Source: a virus. From it: a DNA stretch of 23,215 nt. Of this stretch, positions 21,591 to 23,215 are shown piece by piece. The stretch spans positions 1 through 23,215 of IMG/VR virus record IMGVR_UViG_3300030060_004213. One strand, given 5' to 3'. The notes beneath the pieces were generated by a model. The model did no database searches. It was given only the letters and a program-made list of their open reading frames with translations, and was not told where the DNA came from. How positions within the stretch are numbered: the first letter of the stretch is position 1; the number at the start of each line of letters is the position of its first letter. The translations under genes were made by a program, and so were the position numbers.

Positions 21591-21836
21591 AAATGAGGCA
21601 AGAATAAGGCAAGGACCAAAATAAATTTGTGGATAACTTAAATTATTTTCTTGACGTATCCTAAATTATCCTATACACTTGGACGGTGGCTGGGGATGGT
21701 GGTTAGTGTATATAATAAAAAATCTACATTAGAACCATTCTAAACTGGACCATACAACTACAGGTTGTGCGCAGGAATAGGACTTGACAAGATATTAGAT
21801 ATAGGATAGTCTGGGATACAGAAAGGAAAAAACACT
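21591..21836. other. Intergenic regulatory region upstream of the right-end genes
   Basis: These 246 bp contain a DnaA-box match, TGTGGATAA (21628-21636), and a promoter TTGACG (21651-21656) with TACACT (21674-21679) at 17 bp, overlapped by ATCCTATA (21668-21675). They also hold TTAGAA/TTCTAA (21729-21734, 21738-21743), the CATACAACTACAGGTTGTG repeat (21751-21769), and a second TTGACA (21784-21789) next to TATAGGAT (21800-21807). No coding frame is credible. Transcription from 21651 would make a long leader of about 150 nt before the gene at 21837. Confidence 0.6.
21751..21769. repeat. 19-nt repeat, copy 1
   Basis: CATACAACTACAGGTTGTG is repeated exactly at 23046-23064. A third, diverged copy shares CAGGTTGTGCGC at 23103-23114. 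Each contains a small inverted repeat (ACAAC...GTTGT, or CACAA...TTGTG). Confidence 0.8.
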
Positions 21837-22379
21837 ATGAGTAAAACAATGACTAAATATCAACTGGAACACTTTAAAGATAAAGTGAACCGACAATTTG
21901 AACCATTAATTAACGATCAAGAATTACTGGTAAAACAATTTAAGACTGAAGCAACTGATAAAGCGGTTGACAAGCTATCTAAAAAAATTGGCGCAGATAA
22001 AATTATTGCCAAGTTTAGACAAGCAGAAAAAATGTTAGAAGACGCGAGAGCAACAGCTCTAACATTTTTTGAAAAGAAAAAACCTAAAGACGCGGAACTC
22101 AATTATGAGTTTAGAAGAAATAGAGGCGATAGTGAATTAAGTCTTCGTGATTGTGAAGACCAGCTCCGCGAGTGGGCTTCGGATCTTGCACAACGTGAGA
22201 TTGAGAAAAGACCTGAAGGGCTTAAACTACGACAACTAAAAGAGCTTAAACAAAAAGCAAAAGATGTTGTTATGGAAAGCGGAACACCAGATACACTGGC
22301 AATAGCACTGGACAATGTATCTAAAAAGATTGGGTTAAGGTGGAACCAAGATTTACAGGCACTGCCAAACTTTAAATAA
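21837..22379 (+). CDS. Coiled-coil protein of unknown function
   Basis: This 180-residue, mostly helical charged protein has NDQELLVKQFKTEATDKAVD, ADKIIAKFRQAEKMLEDARA and REIEKRPEGLKLRQLKELK, suggesting two long coiled-coil hairpins. The segment FFEKKKPKDAELNYEFRR breaks them. AAAGGA before the ATG is a good ribosome site, and the upstream region carries two promoter-like elements. It may be an early protein or a virion scaffold, but nothing specific is visible. As I recall, similar proteins are common in marine phages. Confidence 0.72.
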   Translation: MSKTMTKYQLEHFKDKVNRQFEPLINDQELLVKQFKTEATDKAVDKLSKKIGADKIIAKFRQAEKMLEDARATALTFFEKKKPKDAELNYEFRRNRGDSELSLRDCEDQLREWASDLAQREIEKRPEGLKLRQLKELKQKAKDVVMESGTPDTLAIALDNVSKKIGLRWNQDLQALPNFK

Positions 22380-22387
22380 TAAAGGGG

Positions 22388-22420
22388 TTGACAGGGTATC
22401 CTATTTAGTATAGGATACCC
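22388..22420 (+). promoter_or_regulatory. Promoter with an 11-bp perfect inverted repeat spanning the -10
   Basis: TTGACA (22388-22393), 17 bp, TAGGAT (22411-22416). The spacer and -10 lie inside a perfect inverted repeat: GGGTATCCTAT (22394-22404), loop TTAGT, ATAGGATACCC (22410-22420). A repressor bound there would cover the promoter completely. The ATG at 22426 is 9 nt after the -10 and 5 nt after the repeat, with no ribosome site. The repeat could also end the upstream gene's transcript, but no T-run follows. Confidence 0.75.
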
Positions 22421-22425
22421 TTATT

Positions 22426-22650
22426 ATGAAAGAACTAATAAAAACGATAGAAGACCAAACAGATTTTATAGTTTCATGGAAAGCTATAAAATATAATAAA
22501 ACAATATTCAGAGTTGGCAACTTAAACAAAGAGGGTTGCAGAGTCTGGGAACAAGGCGGCAAGAAATATATGTGTTTTTGGGACACTGTTCTAGAAAGAT
22601 ATACGACTTGTATTAATCCAATGATAAGTTGGAAGAAAGAGAGGAACTAA
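22426..22650 (+). CDS. Small conserved protein, probably leaderless
   Basis: This 74-residue basic protein contains TIEDQTDFIVSWKAIKYNKT, GCRVWEQGGKKYMCFWDTVL and ERYTTCINPMISW; the pattern is beta-rich with aromatic and cysteine residues. No known family is recognised. The start is 9 nt behind the promoter -10 and lacks a ribosome site, so the ATG probably lies at the very 5' end of the message. The next gene starts directly after the stop. Confidence 0.62.
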   Translation: MKELIKTIEDQTDFIVSWKAIKYNKTIFRVGNLNKEGCRVWEQGGKKYMCFWDTVLERYTTCINPMISWKKERN

Positions 22651-22803
22651 ATGGACTATAATTTAATAATGTATATTGGAGTAGGATTAATGGTTGGAGG
22701 CTTTGGATTGTTTCTATTCTCTGAAATGAAGATTAGAGAAATAGATCGTAAGATGGCAGAGAACCAAAGGTTTATTGATGCTATGTTAAGAGTTAAAAAA
22801 TAA
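22651..22803 (+). CDS. Small single-pass membrane protein
   Basis: The 50-residue product has a transmembrane helix near the N-terminus (YIGVGLMVGGFGLFLFSEM) and a helical charged tail (REIDRKMAENQRF). GAGAGGA lies just upstream. The ATG directly follows the preceding stop. Such short bitopic proteins are common early phage products that act on host membrane processes; there is no evidence for the target. The sequence looks coding. Confidence 0.62.
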   Translation: MDYNLIMYIGVGLMVGGFGLFLFSEMKIREIDRKMAENQRFIDAMLRVKK

Positions 22804-22807
22804 GGGG

Positions 22808-22836
22808 TTGACAATGTTAGATTTATCCTATATGAT
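22808..22836 (+). promoter_or_regulatory. Near-consensus promoter for the leaderless gene at 22844
   Basis: TTGACA (22808-22813) and TATGAT (22831-22836) are 17 bp apart. ATCCTATA (22825-22832) overlaps the -10. The ATG at 22844 follows the -10 by 7 nt, so transcription should start at it. Upstream in-frame TTG and ATG codons lie inside the promoter and are unlikely starts. Confidence 0.75.
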
Positions 22837-22843
22837 ATGGGAT

Positions 22844-23026
22844 ATGAAAACAGAAGAAAGAAGAAATAGATTCACAGGTGAACGTGAGTTTTTAACAAAG
22901 GAAGAAGCTGACATACATGACAGCGTCTTTTACCATGAAGCACTCGAGCAGTGGGACAAGATGCAGAAGGCGTTGGATAAGTTTAGTCGTCTTAATCCAA
23001 AGGCCTATATGACTTTGTTAGATTAA
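22844..23026 (+). CDS. Small helical early protein
   Basis: From ATG 22844 the product is 60 residues: RFTGEREFLTKEEADIHDSV, then FYHEALEQWDKMQKALDKFS, and a final RLNPKAYMTLLD. It is acidic and helical, with no membrane span. The start was chosen because the promoter's predicted transcription start coincides with it; longer in-frame starts (22808, 22814, 22832) fall within the promoter. Unknown function; similar small acidic helical proteins in phages often act on host regulators. The stop is followed at once by the right-end hairpin chain. Confidence 0.65.
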   Translation: MKTEERRNRFTGEREFLTKEEADIHDSVFYHEALEQWDKMQKALDKFSRLNPKAYMTLLD

Positions 23027-23114
23027 TAGTTGTATGTAATAAATGCATACAACTACAGGTTGTGGCGAGGCTAACTCAACGCGTGGGCTGGCGCCACAAT
23101 CACAGGTTGTGCGC
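23027..23114. promoter_or_regulatory. Chain of overlapping, mutually exclusive hairpins
   Basis: Five segments pair in series. A TAGTTGTATG (23027-23036) pairs with B CATACAACTA (23046-23055). B's ACAAC (23049-23053) pairs with C's GTTGT (23059-23063). C TTGTGGCG (23060-23067) pairs with D CGCCACAA (23092-23099). D's CACAA (23095-23099) pairs with E TTGTG (23107-23111). Thus A:B with C:D excludes B:C with D:E. The B-C part contains the second copy of the 19-nt repeat. The remaining 23115-23215 shows only A/T-rich palindromes. Confidence 0.6.
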
Positions 23115-23152
23115 GGGGCATAGAGGTACCAGAGCCATTATCGATTTTGAAA

Positions 23153-23171
23153 TTTTTTAAAAAAGCTTTTT
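23153..23171. other. A/T palindromes near the window end
   Basis: TTTTTTAAAAAA (23153-23164) and AAAAAGCTTTTT (23160-23171) overlap, followed by CTTTTTTT. This could be a weak bidirectional terminator or a flexible, easily melted stretch. No gene is seen in 23115-23215, and the window ends here. Confidence 0.35.
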
Positions 23172-23215
23172 CTTTTTTTACAAAAAGGGGTCCCAGATCA
23201 AACACTTTATGCTAG

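Overview
The window looks like a piece of a marine tailed-phage genome (Caudoviricetes), A+T-rich, with short, tightly packed and often overlapping genes. Evidence for a phage: a large virion-type protein, a TerS-like protein, an M15 endolysin, holin-like membrane proteins, a DUF3310 protein, a gp88-family protein and a complete set of replication enzymes. Many of the small proteins resemble, from memory, families seen in uncultured Mediterranean phages and pelagiphages. An alphaproteobacterial marine host is plausible, but that is inference. I saw no tRNA, integrase, CRISPR array or insertion sequence.

Layout. (1) 1-2873: end of a large virion/internal protein gene, cut by the window edge, then a small holin-like gene. 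(2) 2870-4306, minus strand: SNF2-type helicase, divergent from (3) 4358-12928, the replication block: two conserved unknowns, a further abundant unknown, archaeo-eukaryotic-type primase, GT-A glycosyltransferase, UvrD-like helicase, DUF3310 protein, family A DNA polymerase and another conserved unknown. (4) 12925-15159: a run of small membrane or coiled-coil proteins ending in an M15 peptidoglycan peptidase, best read as the lysis/envelope block. (5) 15140-17432: very small overlapping genes, including zinc ribbons, a basic protein, a ribbon-helix-helix-like regulator and a methyltransferase-like protein. (6) 17411-18567: a LAGLIDADG endonuclease and a PD-(D/E)XK nuclease. (7) 18568-20316: a non-coding segment with helically phased repeats, a small unknown gene, TerS (minus), and a second PD-(D/E)XK nuclease. 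(8) 20131-21552, minus strand: an 88-residue protein, a folded non-coding segment, gp88 and a small basic protein. (9) 21591-23215: regulatory-rich early-type region with small genes under strong promoters.

The main genes make a self-contained replication and processing system: primase, PolA with proofreading domain, two helicases and two nucleases, followed by lysis functions. The most unusual content is non-coding. Arrays of a 7-nt repeat (CTTGNNG) flank gp88. A roughly 200-nt segment can form a long imperfect helix plus three hairpins. A chain of mutually exclusive hairpins lies near the right end. An ATCCTATA/TATAGGAT motif recurs in almost every regulatory gap. Several promoters put the predicted transcription start at or within a few bases of the ATG, which implies leaderless mRNAs.
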